The translations under genes were made by a program, and so were the position numbers. A stretch of 64,000 bases of DNA from Komagataeibacter xylinus (GTDB taxonomy: Bacteria > Pseudomonadota > Alphaproteobacteria > Acetobacterales > Acetobacteraceae), in NCBI RefSeq assembly GCF_009834365.1, contig NZ_CP041348.1:3323001-3387000 (forward strand), read 5' to 3'. Shown here piece after piece: positions 44,870 to 54,107 of the stretch. The notes beneath the pieces are model-generated. The model ran no database searches, was not told the DNA's origin, and was given only the letters and a program-made list of their open reading frames with translations. The first letter of the stretch is position 1, and every line of letters begins with the position of its first letter.

Positions 44870-45943
44870 TTACCTGATTTTATGCAGGGCCGTCGCAATG
44901 GCCGCGCCGAATTCGGTCGTGCTGGCCGTTCCGCCGATATCTGGCGTGCGGGGCGCCGCAGGGTCTGCCAGGACCGCCTCGATCGCGCGCAGCACCAGGC
45001 GGCCCGCCTCGGCCTCACCCAGATGATCGAGCATCATCGCGGCTGCCCAGATCTGGCCCACGGGGTTGGCGATATTGCGCCCGGCAATATCGGGTGCGGA
45101 GCCATGCACCGGCTCGAACATGGAAGGATAACGCCGCTCGGGGTTAATGTTGGCCGAGGGCGCGACCGCGATCGTACCGGTCACACCTGGGCCGAGGTCG
45201 GACAGGATATCGCCAAACAGGTTGCTGCCTACCACCACGTCGAAATATTCGGGCGAGAGGACAAAACGCGCGGCCAGGATATCGATATGGTGGCTGTCGG
45301 TCCGCGTGTCGGGATACTGGGCTGCCATCTTCCCGAAGCGTTCATCCCAAAACGGCATGGAATGGAACAGGCCATTGGACTTGGTGGCCGATGACACATG
45401 CGGCCGCCCCAGTTTCTGCGCAAGTTCAAAGGCATAGCGGATGATGCGGTCCGTGCCGTGGCGAGTGAAGACGGCGGTCTGCACCACGCCTTCGGCATCC
45501 GTGCCCTCGGCAAAGCGGCCGCCGATGCGCGAATATTCGCCTTCGGTGTTTTCGCGCACGATCCAGAAATCGATGTCACCGGGCTTGCGATCGGCCAGCG
45601 GGCAGCGGATGCCGGGCAGCAGGCGCACGGGGCGCAGGTTGACGTACTGGTCGAAATCCCGGCGGATGGGAATGAGCATGCCCCACAGCGAGATATGATC
45701 CGGCACCGTGGGATAGCCCACGGCCCCCAGCAGGATCGCGTCATGCTGCGACAGGCGATCCATGCCATCGGCGGGCATCATGCTGCCGGTGGCCAGATAG
45801 GTCTCGCAGCTCCAGTCATATTCCGAATAGCTGAAGCCGATGTTGCAGATCTTACCCACGGCGTCCAGCACCGCAAGCGCGGGAGGCATGACCTCCCTGC
45901 CGATGCCATCACCGGGCAGGACCGCAATCTTGTGTGTTTTCAT
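44870..45943 (-). CDS. Tartrate/D-malate/isopropylmalate-type decarboxylating dehydrogenase (TtuC/DmlA-like)
   Basis: A 357-residue NAD-dependent beta-decarboxylating dehydrogenase. IAVLPGDGIGREVMPPAL opens the protein, the substrate arginines lie in VNLRPVRLLPGIRCPL, then ENTEGEYSRIGGR, TKSNGLF and DVVVGSNLFGDILSDLGPGVTGTIAVAPSANINPERRYPSMFEPVHGSAPDIAG. The DHISLWGMLIPIRRDFDQY region is typical of tartrate dehydrogenase/D-malate enzymes rather than LeuB. The start overlaps the amidohydrolase stop by four bases, so it serves the same pathway, perhaps removing a malate-like product. Confidence 0.9.
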   Translation of the reverse strand: MKTHKIAVLPGDGIGREVMPPALAVLDAVGKICNIGFSYSEYDWSCETYLATGSMMPADGMDRLSQHDAILLGAVGYPTVPDHISLWGMLIPIRRDFDQYVNLRPVRLLPGIRCPLADRKPGDIDFWIVRENTEGEYSRIGGRFAEGTDAEGVVQTAVFTRHGTDRIIRYAFELAQKLGRPHVSSATKSNGLFHSMPFWDERFGKMAAQYPDTRTDSHHIDILAARFVLSPEYFDVVVGSNLFGDILSDLGPGVTGTIAVAPSANINPERRYPSMFEPVHGSAPDIAGRNIANPVGQIWAAAMMLDHLGEAEAGRLVLRAIEAVLADPAAPRTPDIGGTASTTEFGAAIATALHKIR

Positions 45944-47115
45944 GATACTCCGTCCTTATGCGCCTGTTGCGCGAGGGAATAGCGGGCCAGGCGTTCCCAG
46001 TAATCCACGCCCCGACCGATCACGCTGTCATTGAAATCATAATCGGGCGCATGCAATGCCGCCGAAGCGCCATTGCCGATCCAGGCATACGTGCCCGGAC
46101 GCTGCTCGAGCATGAAACCGAAATCCTCCGATGCCAGGCTGGGCGCCACATCGGTATTGGCGGGAGGGTAATCCGCCCCGTCCATCTCATGCATGACATG
46201 ACGCACCATGCGGGTTGGTCCGGGCGCATTGACCGTGACCGGATAGGGACTGTGGAATTCCACCTCCGCCCGTACCCCGCAGGCCTTTGCCGTATTATCG
46301 GCCATCTCGGCCAGGTCATCACGCAGGCGGTCGAGCGTGACCCGATCCAGCGCCCGGATCGTGCCTGCCAGTTCCGCATGCTCGGGCAGGATGTTGTCCG
46401 TACTGCCGGCATGGAACGTGCAGACGGACACCACCGCTGGCACCAGCGGGTCGGTCCGGCGTGCGACAAGCTGCTGGATGGCCTGCACCAGCGCCGCCCC
46501 CGCCACAACGGGGTCGGCGGCCAGATGCGGCTGTGCCGCATGCGCGCCGCGCCCGATCAGGCGGATGCGGAACCGCCAGCCCCCGGCCATGATCGGCCCG
46601 CTGCGCACCGCAAGCTGGCCCGCGGCAAGACCGGGCCAGTTATGCAGGCCAAAGCAGACCTCGGCGGGGAAACGCTCGAGCAGCCCTTCCTCGATCATCA
46701 CACGGGCACCGGCGCCGCCTTCCTCACCAGGCTGGAACACGAAATGGATGGTGCCACATTCCGGCGGTCGGGCCGCCAGCCGCGCCGCAGCACCCAGCAG
46801 CATGACCGTATGCCCGTCATGCCCGCAGGCATGCATCCGTCCCTCATGGCGGGAGGCATGGGCACAGGTACCGCGTTCTTGCACCGGCAGGGCGTCCATG
46901 TCGGCACGCAGGATGATGGACGGGCCGGAACGCGCGCCATGCAGGGTAGCGACCACGCCGGTCCGGGCCAAGCCAGGCACCGGCGCGTAGCCAATCTCGG
47001 CCAGGTATTCACACACCAGGTCTGCGGTGCGGACTTCCTCAAAACGCAGTTCGGGATGGGCATGCAGGTCGTGGCGCAGGGCCGTCAGCCCCGCAACGCT
47101 CGCGGCGCGGATCAT
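45940..47115 (-). CDS. M20-family amidohydrolase (hippurate hydrolase/N-acyl-amino-acid hydrolase type)
   Basis: A 391-residue metal-dependent amidohydrolase. Metal ligands are visible in HACGHDGHTVMLLGAA and in the QPGEEGGAGARVMIEEG block (catalytic and bridging Glu), with the dimerisation domain RLIGRGAHAAQPHLAADPVVA and the late SEDFGFMLEQRPGTYAWIG. Such enzymes split amide bonds of N-acylated amino acids. The start at 47115 has AGGAA just upstream. The gene lies between an aldehyde dehydrogenase (5 bases upstream) and the TtuC-like gene (overlapping), so the substrate is probably an amide that enters through the nearby ABC importer. Confidence 0.92.
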   Translation of the reverse strand: MIRAASVAGLTALRHDLHAHPELRFEEVRTADLVCEYLAEIGYAPVPGLARTGVVATLHGARSGPSIILRADMDALPVQERGTCAHASRHEGRMHACGHDGHTVMLLGAAARLAARPPECGTIHFVFQPGEEGGAGARVMIEEGLLERFPAEVCFGLHNWPGLAAGQLAVRSGPIMAGGWRFRIRLIGRGAHAAQPHLAADPVVAGAALVQAIQQLVARRTDPLVPAVVSVCTFHAGSTDNILPEHAELAGTIRALDRVTLDRLRDDLAEMADNTAKACGVRAEVEFHSPYPVTVNAPGPTRMVRHVMHEMDGADYPPANTDVAPSLASEDFGFMLEQRPGTYAWIGNGASAALHAPDYDFNDSVIGRGVDYWERLARYSLAQQAHKDGVS

Positions 47116-47120
47116 GCTTC

Positions 47121-48605
47121 CTACCCCTCGAACGCCATAAGCACGCTCTTGTGCCGCAGGTTGGCCTGCACCGCCTCGCGGCCCAGATCCTTGCCAATAC
47201 CGGAACCGCCAAAACCACCGGTCGGGATGACGAAATCCGCCGAACGTCCGTACCGGTTGACCCACACCGTGCCCGCCCTGAGCTGCCGCACCGCCCGCAT
47301 GGCGCGCCCGAGGTCAGCGGTATGCACACCCGCGGCCAGCCCGTATTCGGGGTGCGCGGCCAGGGCCAGCGCCTCGTCTTCCTCCGCAAAAGTCTGCACT
47401 GTCAGGACAGGGCCGAATATTTCCTCTCGCACCGCCACATTCTGCGCCGTCACGTTGGTCAGCACCGTGGGCGAGAGGAACGCGCCGCCACTATCAGGCA
47501 GCAGGCGGCGCATCGGCTCGACCTGTTCGCCCCCCGCCGCACAGGCGCGGCTGACAATGCCTTCCACCCGTTCGGCCTGACCGGGCGAGATGATCGGCGC
47601 GTAGGCCGTCTTTTCATCCCATGTGGGACCGGGCCTGACCTGACCTGCCAGCGCCACGATCTTTTCCACCAGCGGCCCGGCCACCTTTTCATGCACGATC
47701 AGGCGCGATCCGGTCACGCACACCTGCCCCGCATTACCGCTGAAGGCACGGAATATCCGGGCCGCGACCGTGTCAACACAGCGGATGTCCTGGTACACCA
47801 CCTGCGGGCTCTTGCCGCCCAGCTCCAGCGTCACCGGCTTGGGGCCGCTTTCGGCCGCCGCCTTCATCACCGCAATGCCAGTGCGGGTGGAGCCGGTAAA
47901 GGTCAGCTTGCCACACAGCGGGTGGCGTGACAGCGCATCCCCCACTACCGCGCCGTGACCCTGCACCACGTTGAACAGTCCTGCCGGCAGGCCCGCCTGC
48001 TCGCCCAGTTGCGCCAGCAGCACGATGGAGAACGGCGTCATCTCCGATGGCTTGATGACCACGCCATTACCCGCGACGAGCGCCGGGGCCACTTTCCAGC
48101 TACCCATGACCAGCGGAAAATTCCACGGCGCGATCGCGCCGATCACGCCATAAGGCTCGGCAATGGTCATGCCCAGCAGGTCGGACTGCGTGGCTGCGAC
48201 ATCGCCCCCCAGCTTGTCGGCATATTCCGCGAAGAAACGCAGCCCCTCGGCCGTGAACGGCACATCCCAGCCGGTGGTTTCGGCAATGGGGCGGGTGGAA
48301 CAGAAGGATTCAAGGCGCGCCAGCCGCTCCAGGTTTTCCTCCACCAGTTCCGCCCAGCGCCGCATGACCCGCGCGCGCTCACGCGGGGGACAGGTGGCCC
48401 AGCCACTCGTGGCCTGCACATGGGCCGCCCGGCGCACCGCCTGATCCACAATATCGGCATCACCCGCGGGCACGTAGCCGACAACCCCGCCAGTGGAAGG
48501 CGCATGGACCGCGATCCGCTCCCCTCCTGTCAGAAGCTGGCCACCGATGAAATGGCCCTGGGGGATATCGGCAAGGGCAGGATCAAAAGACAGTGAGGCG
48601 GGCAT
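47121..48605 (-). CDS. Aldehyde dehydrogenase family protein
   Basis: A 494-residue NAD(P)-dependent aldehyde dehydrogenase. Motifs: IAPWNFPLVMGSWKVAPAL, the Glu in VTLELGGKSPQVVYQD and the catalytic Cys in AFSGNAGQVCVTGSR, then EEIFGPVLTV. It is only a distant relative of the GabD-like enzyme at 34044. It resembles betaine/gamma-aminobutyraldehyde-type dehydrogenases, a usual partner of polyamine degradation. AGGAAA precedes the start. It heads the three-gene minus-strand set with the amidohydrolase and TtuC-like dehydrogenase, and is divergent from the oxidase genes at 48942. Confidence 0.92.
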   Translation of the reverse strand: MPASLSFDPALADIPQGHFIGGQLLTGGERIAVHAPSTGGVVGYVPAGDADIVDQAVRRAAHVQATSGWATCPPRERARVMRRWAELVEENLERLARLESFCSTRPIAETTGWDVPFTAEGLRFFAEYADKLGGDVAATQSDLLGMTIAEPYGVIGAIAPWNFPLVMGSWKVAPALVAGNGVVIKPSEMTPFSIVLLAQLGEQAGLPAGLFNVVQGHGAVVGDALSRHPLCGKLTFTGSTRTGIAVMKAAAESGPKPVTLELGGKSPQVVYQDIRCVDTVAARIFRAFSGNAGQVCVTGSRLIVHEKVAGPLVEKIVALAGQVRPGPTWDEKTAYAPIISPGQAERVEGIVSRACAAGGEQVEPMRRLLPDSGGAFLSPTVLTNVTAQNVAVREEIFGPVLTVQTFAEEDEALALAAHPEYGLAAGVHTADLGRAMRAVRQLRAGTVWVNRYGRSADFVIPTGGFGGSGIGKDLGREAVQANLRHKSVLMAFEG

Positions 48606-48941
48606 GACACGTTTCCTGAACCAGATGCGTTGGTCCGTGCCACCGGGCAGCGGGGCAGGCCCGCAGGCGGGTATGCGGCCAGGAACGGACGGCGGGCCGC
48701 GGCACGGAAACTCCTGCAGCGATCTTACATCAGTGGCGGGACATTATATTCCATACTCACGGCACAAACGGCACTTCGTGCTTTCCTGTCCCGTTTTTTT
48801 TTGAACAAATGCCATCGCGGCTGCACGATCATTACGGGTATGTAAGTTCATGTTCTCATCCCTTCCCGGGCGCATGATACCACCCTGCCTGGACGCCCCG
48901 CGCCATCAGACCCCGCGGAACCAACCGCACAGAGAGGACCA
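48606..48941. other. Divergent promoter region between ALDH operon and oxidase operon
   Basis: 336 bases with no supported gene. It must hold promoters for both directions. A GAGAGGA site precedes the ferredoxin-like gene by five bases. No clear inverted repeat was seen. Confidence 0.5.
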
Positions 48942-49244
48942 ATGCCGGCTTTATTCCGACGTGTGGCCGAGAAGGACCGCAAGGCCATCCACCTGTTCGT
49001 GGACGGGCATGAAATCGAGGCCCGTGAAGGCGATACCCTGCTTGTCGCCCTGCTGACCCGGACCGACCGCCTGCGGCACAATGAATTCGACGCCAGCCCG
49101 CGTGCCGGATTCTGCCTGATGGGGGCGTGTCAGGACTGCTGGGTCTGGACCGAAGCGGGCGAGCAGCTACGCGCCTGCTCCACCACCGCGCAGCCGGGCA
49201 TGCGCATCACGACAACGGAGGTCCCATGGTTGATGAACCGGTAA
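48942..49244 (+). CDS. Small 2Fe-2S ferredoxin-like subunit of a multi-subunit oxidase (HcnA/opine oxidase type)
   Basis: A 100-residue protein of the Fer2_4 type. The core EAREGDTLLVALLTRT and the cluster cysteines in GFCLMGACQDCWVW plus the later RACST give the usual four-Cys plant-type 2Fe-2S pattern. Genes of this build are the smallest subunit of heterotrimeric flavo-iron-sulfur oxidases such as HcnABC, D-hydroxyproline and opine oxidases. It overlaps the next subunit gene by 19 bases. The role is electron transfer between flavins. Confidence 0.88.
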   Translation: MPALFRRVAEKDRKAIHLFVDGHEIEAREGDTLLVALLTRTDRLRHNEFDASPRAGFCLMGACQDCWVWTEAGEQLRACSTTAQPGMRITTTEVPWLMNR

Positions 49245-50596
49245 TCGTCATCGGGGCGGGGCCTGCGGGCACGCGGGCTGCGCAGCGGCTGGTGCAGGCG
49301 GGGCTACGACCCGTCGTCATTGATGAAAACGACCGGCAGGGCGGCCAGATCTATCGCCGCCAGCCCGCGAATTTCCATCGCCCGCCCGAAAAGCTGTATG
49401 GCACCGAGGCCGCCAAGGCCACCGCGCTACACAGCGATTTCGAGATGCTGCGCCCGCATATCGACTATCGTCCCGGCACCACCGTGTGGGGCGTGAGCGA
49501 GGCCGGGCTGATGACCGTGCACGCCAGTACGGTGGACGTGGTGCCCTTCAGCCGCGTGATCATCGCATCGGGCGCCACCGACCGCATCATGCCGGTGCCG
49601 GGCTGGACCACACCAGGCACCTACAGCCTTGGCGCAGCCCAGATCGCGCTCAAGGCGCAGGCCTGCGCCATCGGGGGCAGGCCGGTCTTCATGGGCACCG
49701 GCCCGCTGCTGTACCTCGTGGCATGGCAGTACCTGCAGGCTGGTGTCGCCCCCGCCGCCGTGCTGGACACCAGCAGCCTGGCCACCCGCCTGCGCGGCCT
49801 GCGCGGCATGGCCAGCCGCGCGCGCGTGGTGGCCAATGGCGTGCGCTACATGGCCGATCTGGTGCGGGCAGGCGTGAAGCTGCACGCCGGTATCATGCCC
49901 CGCGGCATAGAGAGCAGTGATGGCGGGGTCTCTGCTGTGACATGGCGCGACGCAAAGGGCGTGCTGCGCCATGTTTCGTGCGATGCGGTGGGCATGGGTT
50001 ACGGCCTGCGTTCGGAAACGCAACTGGCCGACCTGCTGAAATGCGAATTCATCTTCGATCCCTGCTTCCAGCAGTGGCGGCCCCATGTTGACCGCGACGG
50101 CCGCACCACCCGGCCCGATATCTACCTAGCGGGCGATGGCGTGCTGCTGCGCGGGGCCGACGCGGCGGAAGCCGCAGGCCAGCTTGCCGCCTGCGCCGTG
50201 CTGCGCGACACCGGTTACGCCGTCGACGCGCAGGAAATCCTCCCCCTGCACGGGACACTGGCCACAATGAACCGCTTTGGCCGTGGGCTGGCGCAGGCCT
50301 TTCCATGGCCCGCGCACCTAGCCGCAGGCCTGCCCGACGAGACGGTGGTCTGCCGCTGCGAGAACATCACGGCGGGCGAGATCCGCCGTGCGGCGGGCGA
50401 ACTGGACGCACCGGAAATGAACCGCGCCAAGGCCCTGACCCGGCCCGGCATGGGGCGCTGCCAGGGGCGCATGTGCGGGCTGGCCGCGGCCGAGGTTCTG
50501 GCTGCCGCGCGCGATGTGCCGGTGCGCGAGGTCGGACGCCTGCGCACGGCGGCACCGATCAAGCCCCTCCCCCTCAACTGCACGGTAAAATCATGA
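49226..50596 (+). CDS. FAD/NAD(P)-binding oxidase subunit with BFD-like 2Fe-2S C-terminus (HcnB/OoxA type)
   Basis: A 456-residue pyridine-nucleotide-disulphide-oxidoreductase fold. The first dinucleotide site IVIGAGPAGTRAAQRLV is at residues 6-22, the second site is around VFMGTGPLLYLVAWQYLQAG, and YLAGDGVLLRGADAAEAAGQLAA marks the FAD end. The C-terminal 70 residues carry VCRCENITAGEI and GMGRCQGRMCG, a BFD-like four-Cys cluster. The start at 49226 has GGAG just before it and lies inside the previous gene; its stop overlaps the third subunit by four bases. It fits subunit A/B of opine or D-hydroxyproline-type oxidases. Confidence 0.9.
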   Translation: MVDEPVIVIGAGPAGTRAAQRLVQAGLRPVVIDENDRQGGQIYRRQPANFHRPPEKLYGTEAAKATALHSDFEMLRPHIDYRPGTTVWGVSEAGLMTVHASTVDVVPFSRVIIASGATDRIMPVPGWTTPGTYSLGAAQIALKAQACAIGGRPVFMGTGPLLYLVAWQYLQAGVAPAAVLDTSSLATRLRGLRGMASRARVVANGVRYMADLVRAGVKLHAGIMPRGIESSDGGVSAVTWRDAKGVLRHVSCDAVGMGYGLRSETQLADLLKCEFIFDPCFQQWRPHVDRDGRTTRPDIYLAGDGVLLRGADAAEAAGQLAACAVLRDTGYAVDAQEILPLHGTLATMNRFGRGLAQAFPWPAHLAAGLPDETVVCRCENITAGEIRRAAGELDAPEMNRAKALTRPGMGRCQGRMCGLAAAEVLAAARDVPVREVGRLRTAAPIKPLPLNCTVKS

Positions 50597-51732
50597 CCGC
50601 ATATCCGACACAGCGCATGCAGGCCGATGTCATCATTGTCGGCGGTGGCTTCATGGGGGCAGCGACGGCCTTTTTCTTGCGCCAGCGCGGGCTGTCGGTC
50701 ATCCTGCTTGAACGTGACCTGGTGGGGCAGGCGGCCAGTGGCGTCAACTTTGGCAATGTGCGCCGCCAGAGCCGCTTTCTGGGCCAGTTGCCGCTGGCCA
50801 ACCGTTCGCGTGACATCTGGGTGCGCCTGCCTGAACTGATCGGCGAGGACGTGGAGTTCGTCATGAGCGGCCACATCCTTCTCACCACCCACGAAAAGGA
50901 TGGCGCGCGGCTGGAAAAATATGCCGTGGACTGCAAGCCCTACGGGCTGGACCTGACCATCATGACCGGGGATCAGGCGCGCGCGCGCTTTCCCATGGTC
51001 GGGCCGGATATCCGCACGGTGTCGTATTCCCCGCTCGATGGGCATGCCAATCCCCGCCTTGCCGCCCCCGCCTTTGGCCGGGCGGCCCGGCGCGCGGGCG
51101 CACGCGTGATCGAGAACACCACGGTCTCGGCCATTACCAAATCGGCCGAGGATTTCATTGTCGAGACCACGACGGGCCAGTCCTATCAGGCGCCGCTACT
51201 GCAGATTTCCAGCGGGGCGTGGGGCCGGGCCATGGCCGCAAGCTTTGACGAGGACATCCCCTTCAGCACCAACGGACCGCAGATGGGGGTAACCGAACCG
51301 ATGCCCTACCGCATCGAACCGGTCATCGGTTCCTCCTCAAGCGTGCCGGAGGAAGGGGTTTACCTGCGGCAGGTCAAGCGCGGCAATATCGTGTTTGGCG
51401 GCGGGCTGCGCACGGTCGCGAACCTCGAGACCCGGCGCGCGCCGATCGATCCGTTCAACACCCTGCGCCAGATGCCCCACCTTGCAACCCTGGTGCCCGA
51501 GATGGCTCGCCTGCGTGTCATCCGCACATGGTCGGGAGTGGAAGGCTATGTGGGTGACCACCTGCCCATCATGGGGCCCAGCGGCAAGGTGCCGGGGCTG
51601 TTCTATGCCTTTGGCTTCTGCGGGCACGGCTTCCAGCTCGGACCGGGCGTGGGGGCGACCATGGCGGAGCTGATCGCTACCGGCAGTACCGATATCCCGC
51701 TGGAAGCGTTTGATATAAGACGATTCGGATAA
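50593..51732 (+). CDS. FAD-dependent oxidoreductase subunit (DadA/HcnC/OoxB type)
   Basis: A 379-residue DAO-family flavoprotein, the substrate-oxidising subunit of the trimer. VIIVGGGFMGAATAFFLRQRG is at residues 13-33, then GVNFGNVRRQSR and the C-terminal FYAFGFCGHGFQLGPGVG. It is coupled to the preceding subunit by an ATGA overlap. With its partners it would oxidise a C-N bond of an amino acid, opine or similar amine. Which compound cannot be told from sequence. Confidence 0.9.
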   Translation: MTAYPTQRMQADVIIVGGGFMGAATAFFLRQRGLSVILLERDLVGQAASGVNFGNVRRQSRFLGQLPLANRSRDIWVRLPELIGEDVEFVMSGHILLTTHEKDGARLEKYAVDCKPYGLDLTIMTGDQARARFPMVGPDIRTVSYSPLDGHANPRLAAPAFGRAARRAGARVIENTTVSAITKSAEDFIVETTTGQSYQAPLLQISSGAWGRAMAASFDEDIPFSTNGPQMGVTEPMPYRIEPVIGSSSSVPEEGVYLRQVKRGNIVFGGGLRTVANLETRRAPIDPFNTLRQMPHLATLVPEMARLRVIRTWSGVEGYVGDHLPIMGPSGKVPGLFYAFGFCGHGFQLGPGVGATMAELIATGSTDIPLEAFDIRRFG

Positions 51733-51906
51733 TCTTTACCCCGGGCGCGCGACCGCCTGCGCGCCCTTGCTGTAACCGTGTGACAGGCATACTATCGGGC
51801 ACAGATGCAACAGGCAGGATCGGAACGATGCATGGTGTCCGCGACCAATTCATTGCCAATAAGCAACATATAACGGTTTTCATACGGACAAAGGTAAGCT
51901 GCAAAC

Positions 51907-52404
51907 ATGGTGCCCCAGCCTAAACTGGACCGGATTGACCTGCGTATCCTTGCCCAGTTGCAGCGCAACGGGCGGCTGACCAACGTGGAACTGGCGCGGC
52001 GGGTCGGGCTTTCGGCCAGTCCGTGCCTGCTCCGGGTCAAGCGCCTGGAAAAGGCGGACTACATCGTAAGCTATGGCGCGCATATCAACCTGCAGAAGAT
52101 TAGCAGCCTGCTGACCGTGTTTACCGAAGTGACGCTGTCCGATCACCGGCGGGATGATTTCTCGCGCTTCGAGAACTATGTGCAGAAGATTTCCTCGGTC
52201 GTGGAATGCCATCTGGTCAGTGGCGGGTATGATTACCTGCTCAAATTCATGACCCGTAGCGTGGATCATTACCAGGAAATCGTGGAGACGATGCTTGATC
52301 GCAATATCGGTATCGAGAAATATTTCAGCTATATTGTCATCAAGTCCCCCATCATAAAATCCGCCGTGACCATCGAAAGCCTGCTGGACGACAGCAAGCC
52401 CTGA
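51907..52404 (+). CDS. Lrp/AsnC-family transcriptional regulator
   Basis: A 165-residue regulator. The helix-turn-helix LDRIDLRILAQLQRNGRLTNVELARRVGLSASPCLLRVKRLE is at about residues 7-48, and the RAM effector domain follows (VECHLVSGGYDYLLKFMTRSVDHYQEIVE). It lies between the oxidase operon and the aminotransferase gene, all on the plus strand, so it probably senses the amino compound and controls these flanking operons. The ribosome-binding site is poor. Confidence 0.92.
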   Translation: MVPQPKLDRIDLRILAQLQRNGRLTNVELARRVGLSASPCLLRVKRLEKADYIVSYGAHINLQKISSLLTVFTEVTLSDHRRDDFSRFENYVQKISSVVECHLVSGGYDYLLKFMTRSVDHYQEIVETMLDRNIGIEKYFSYIVIKSPIIKSAVTIESLLDDSKP

Positions 52405-52565
52405 GGGGCGGCGTCCAAGCCACATTGCAAAAGGATGACCCGTGGCCGCACGGCAGAATGGCATAATCTGCTGTCGGGACGGGATTTAGCGCACCATCTT
52501 CCGTCGGATTCCGGCACAATCAGCAAATCTGTTATAACTCCCTCAACTTCTGACCGAGCCCGAAC

Positions 52566-53945
52566 ATGACCCCAGAAAAACTGATTTCCATCGACAGGGA
52601 CCACCTGATCCATCCGGTCTCATCCTGGCGCGATCAGGAGCAGTTCGGCCCCCGTATCCTGCATTCCGGCCATGGCACATGGCTCAAGGACATCCATGGC
52701 AAGGAACTGCTCGACGGGTTCTCGGGGCTGTGGTGCGTCAATGTGGGCTACGGCTGCAAGAGCGTGGTCGAAGCCGCGACCGAGCAGATGGCCCGCCTGC
52801 CCTATGCGACCGGCTATTTTGGCTATGCCAGCGAACCCGCCATCACCCTGGCCGGCCGCCTGGCCGGGCACGCGCCGGGCAACCTGAACCGCATCTTCTT
52901 CTCGCAGGGCGGGTCGGACGCCGTTGACAGCGCGCTGCGCTTCATCCGCTTCTACCAACATGCCAAAGGCACGCCCGAGCGCCGTCATGTCATCGGGCTG
53001 GCACGCGGCTATCATGGTTCCACCTATACCGGCGCGGGGCTGACCGCGCTTGCCGCCTTCCATCGCGATGCCGACGTGCCGCTGTCGTGGCAGCACCATA
53101 TCCCCAGCCCCTATGCCTACCGCCATGAGGGTGACAACAGCGATGCGGCCGTCATCGCCGCCTCCGTCGCGGCGCTGAGGGCCAAGGTGACCGAACTGGG
53201 TGCGGACAGGGTTGCCGCCTTCTTCTGCGAACCCGTGCAGGGTTCGGGCGGCGTGATCGTGCCGCCCAAGGGCTGGCTTGCAGCCATGCGCGAGACCTGC
53301 CGTGCGCTGGGCATCCTGTTCGTGGCCGATGAGGTGATCACGGGTTTCGGGCGGACCGGCCCGCTCTTTGCCTGTGAGCGTGAAAACGTGGTGCCCGACA
53401 TGATGACGGTGGCCAAGGGCCTGACCTCGGGCTACGCGCCGATGGGTGCGGTGTTCCTGTCCGAGGACATCTACACCACCATCCGCGACAAGACGCCCCC
53501 GGGTGTCGCTGTGGGTCATGGCATGACCTACAGCGCCCACCCGGTCAGCGCTGCCATCGGCCTGGCCGTGCTGGACCTGTACGAGCAGGGCATACTGGCC
53601 AACGGCGTGAAGGCGGGCGCGCATCTGGCCCAACGCCTGAATGCCCTGTCCGACCACGCGCTGGTGGGTGACGTGCGTATCAGCGGCATGCTGGCTGGCA
53701 TTGAACTGGTCACCGACAAGAAGGCCAAGACCAAGCCCGCGGCCGACCTGAAGGTTGCCAGCAAGCTGGCGCGGATCGGGTATGACAAGGGCGTTCTGTT
53801 CCGTGCCTTTGGTGATGACATCATCGGTCTGGCCCCGCCGCTGTGCTGCAGCACCGAGGAAATCGACATCCTGTGCGACCGCCTGACCGACGTGCTTGAT
53901 ACGGTTGCCAGTGACGCCGATGTGCGTGCCGCATTGCGGAAGTAA
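52566..53945 (+). CDS. Class III (omega-type) aminotransferase
   Basis: A 459-residue PLP enzyme of the class III fold. Substrate pocket segment GFSGLWCVNVGYGCKSVVEAA, phosphate site FSQGGSDAVDSALRF, ARGYHGSTYTGAGLTAL, Asp of VADEVITGFGRTG, and the Schiff-base Lys in MTVAKGLTSGYAPMGA are all visible. It is close to putrescine/beta-alanine:pyruvate-type aminotransferases (SpuC-like). It would convert a terminal amine to an aldehyde for one of the two nearby aldehyde dehydrogenases. It is the last gene before the IS-rich segment. Confidence 0.92.
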   Translation: MTPEKLISIDRDHLIHPVSSWRDQEQFGPRILHSGHGTWLKDIHGKELLDGFSGLWCVNVGYGCKSVVEAATEQMARLPYATGYFGYASEPAITLAGRLAGHAPGNLNRIFFSQGGSDAVDSALRFIRFYQHAKGTPERRHVIGLARGYHGSTYTGAGLTALAAFHRDADVPLSWQHHIPSPYAYRHEGDNSDAAVIAASVAALRAKVTELGADRVAAFFCEPVQGSGGVIVPPKGWLAAMRETCRALGILFVADEVITGFGRTGPLFACERENVVPDMMTVAKGLTSGYAPMGAVFLSEDIYTTIRDKTPPGVAVGHGMTYSAHPVSAAIGLAVLDLYEQGILANGVKAGAHLAQRLNALSDHALVGDVRISGMLAGIELVTDKKAKTKPAADLKVASKLARIGYDKGVLFRAFGDDIIGLAPPLCCSTEEIDILCDRLTDVLDTVASDADVRAALRK

Positions 53946-54107
53946 CAGACGTTTCCGAGCACCGCCTTTAAAAAAAACTCCCCAAAACTTCTTTATGGTT
54001 TTCAAAATGTTTGCGGGCGGACTTTCAAAGCTGCCCCGAAACCCCACGCCCCCTGCCGGAAGCCACGGGCGGTGTCATCCGGCAGGTGGGTGCGGCCTGT
54101 TCTCAGG

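Noticed and set aside
44713..45018. 101-codon minus-strand frame in the TonB upstream region
   Set aside because: Overlaps the 3' end of the TtuC-like dehydrogenase in another frame and lacks a start signal.
45958..47580. 540-codon plus-strand open frame
   Set aside because: Shadow of the M20 amidohydrolase and aldehyde dehydrogenase genes in GC-rich DNA; low-complexity Arg/His/Gly composition and no family motif.
52620..54047. 475-codon minus-strand open frame
   Set aside because: Antisense shadow of the class III aminotransferase, whose PLP motifs are unmistakable on the plus strand.
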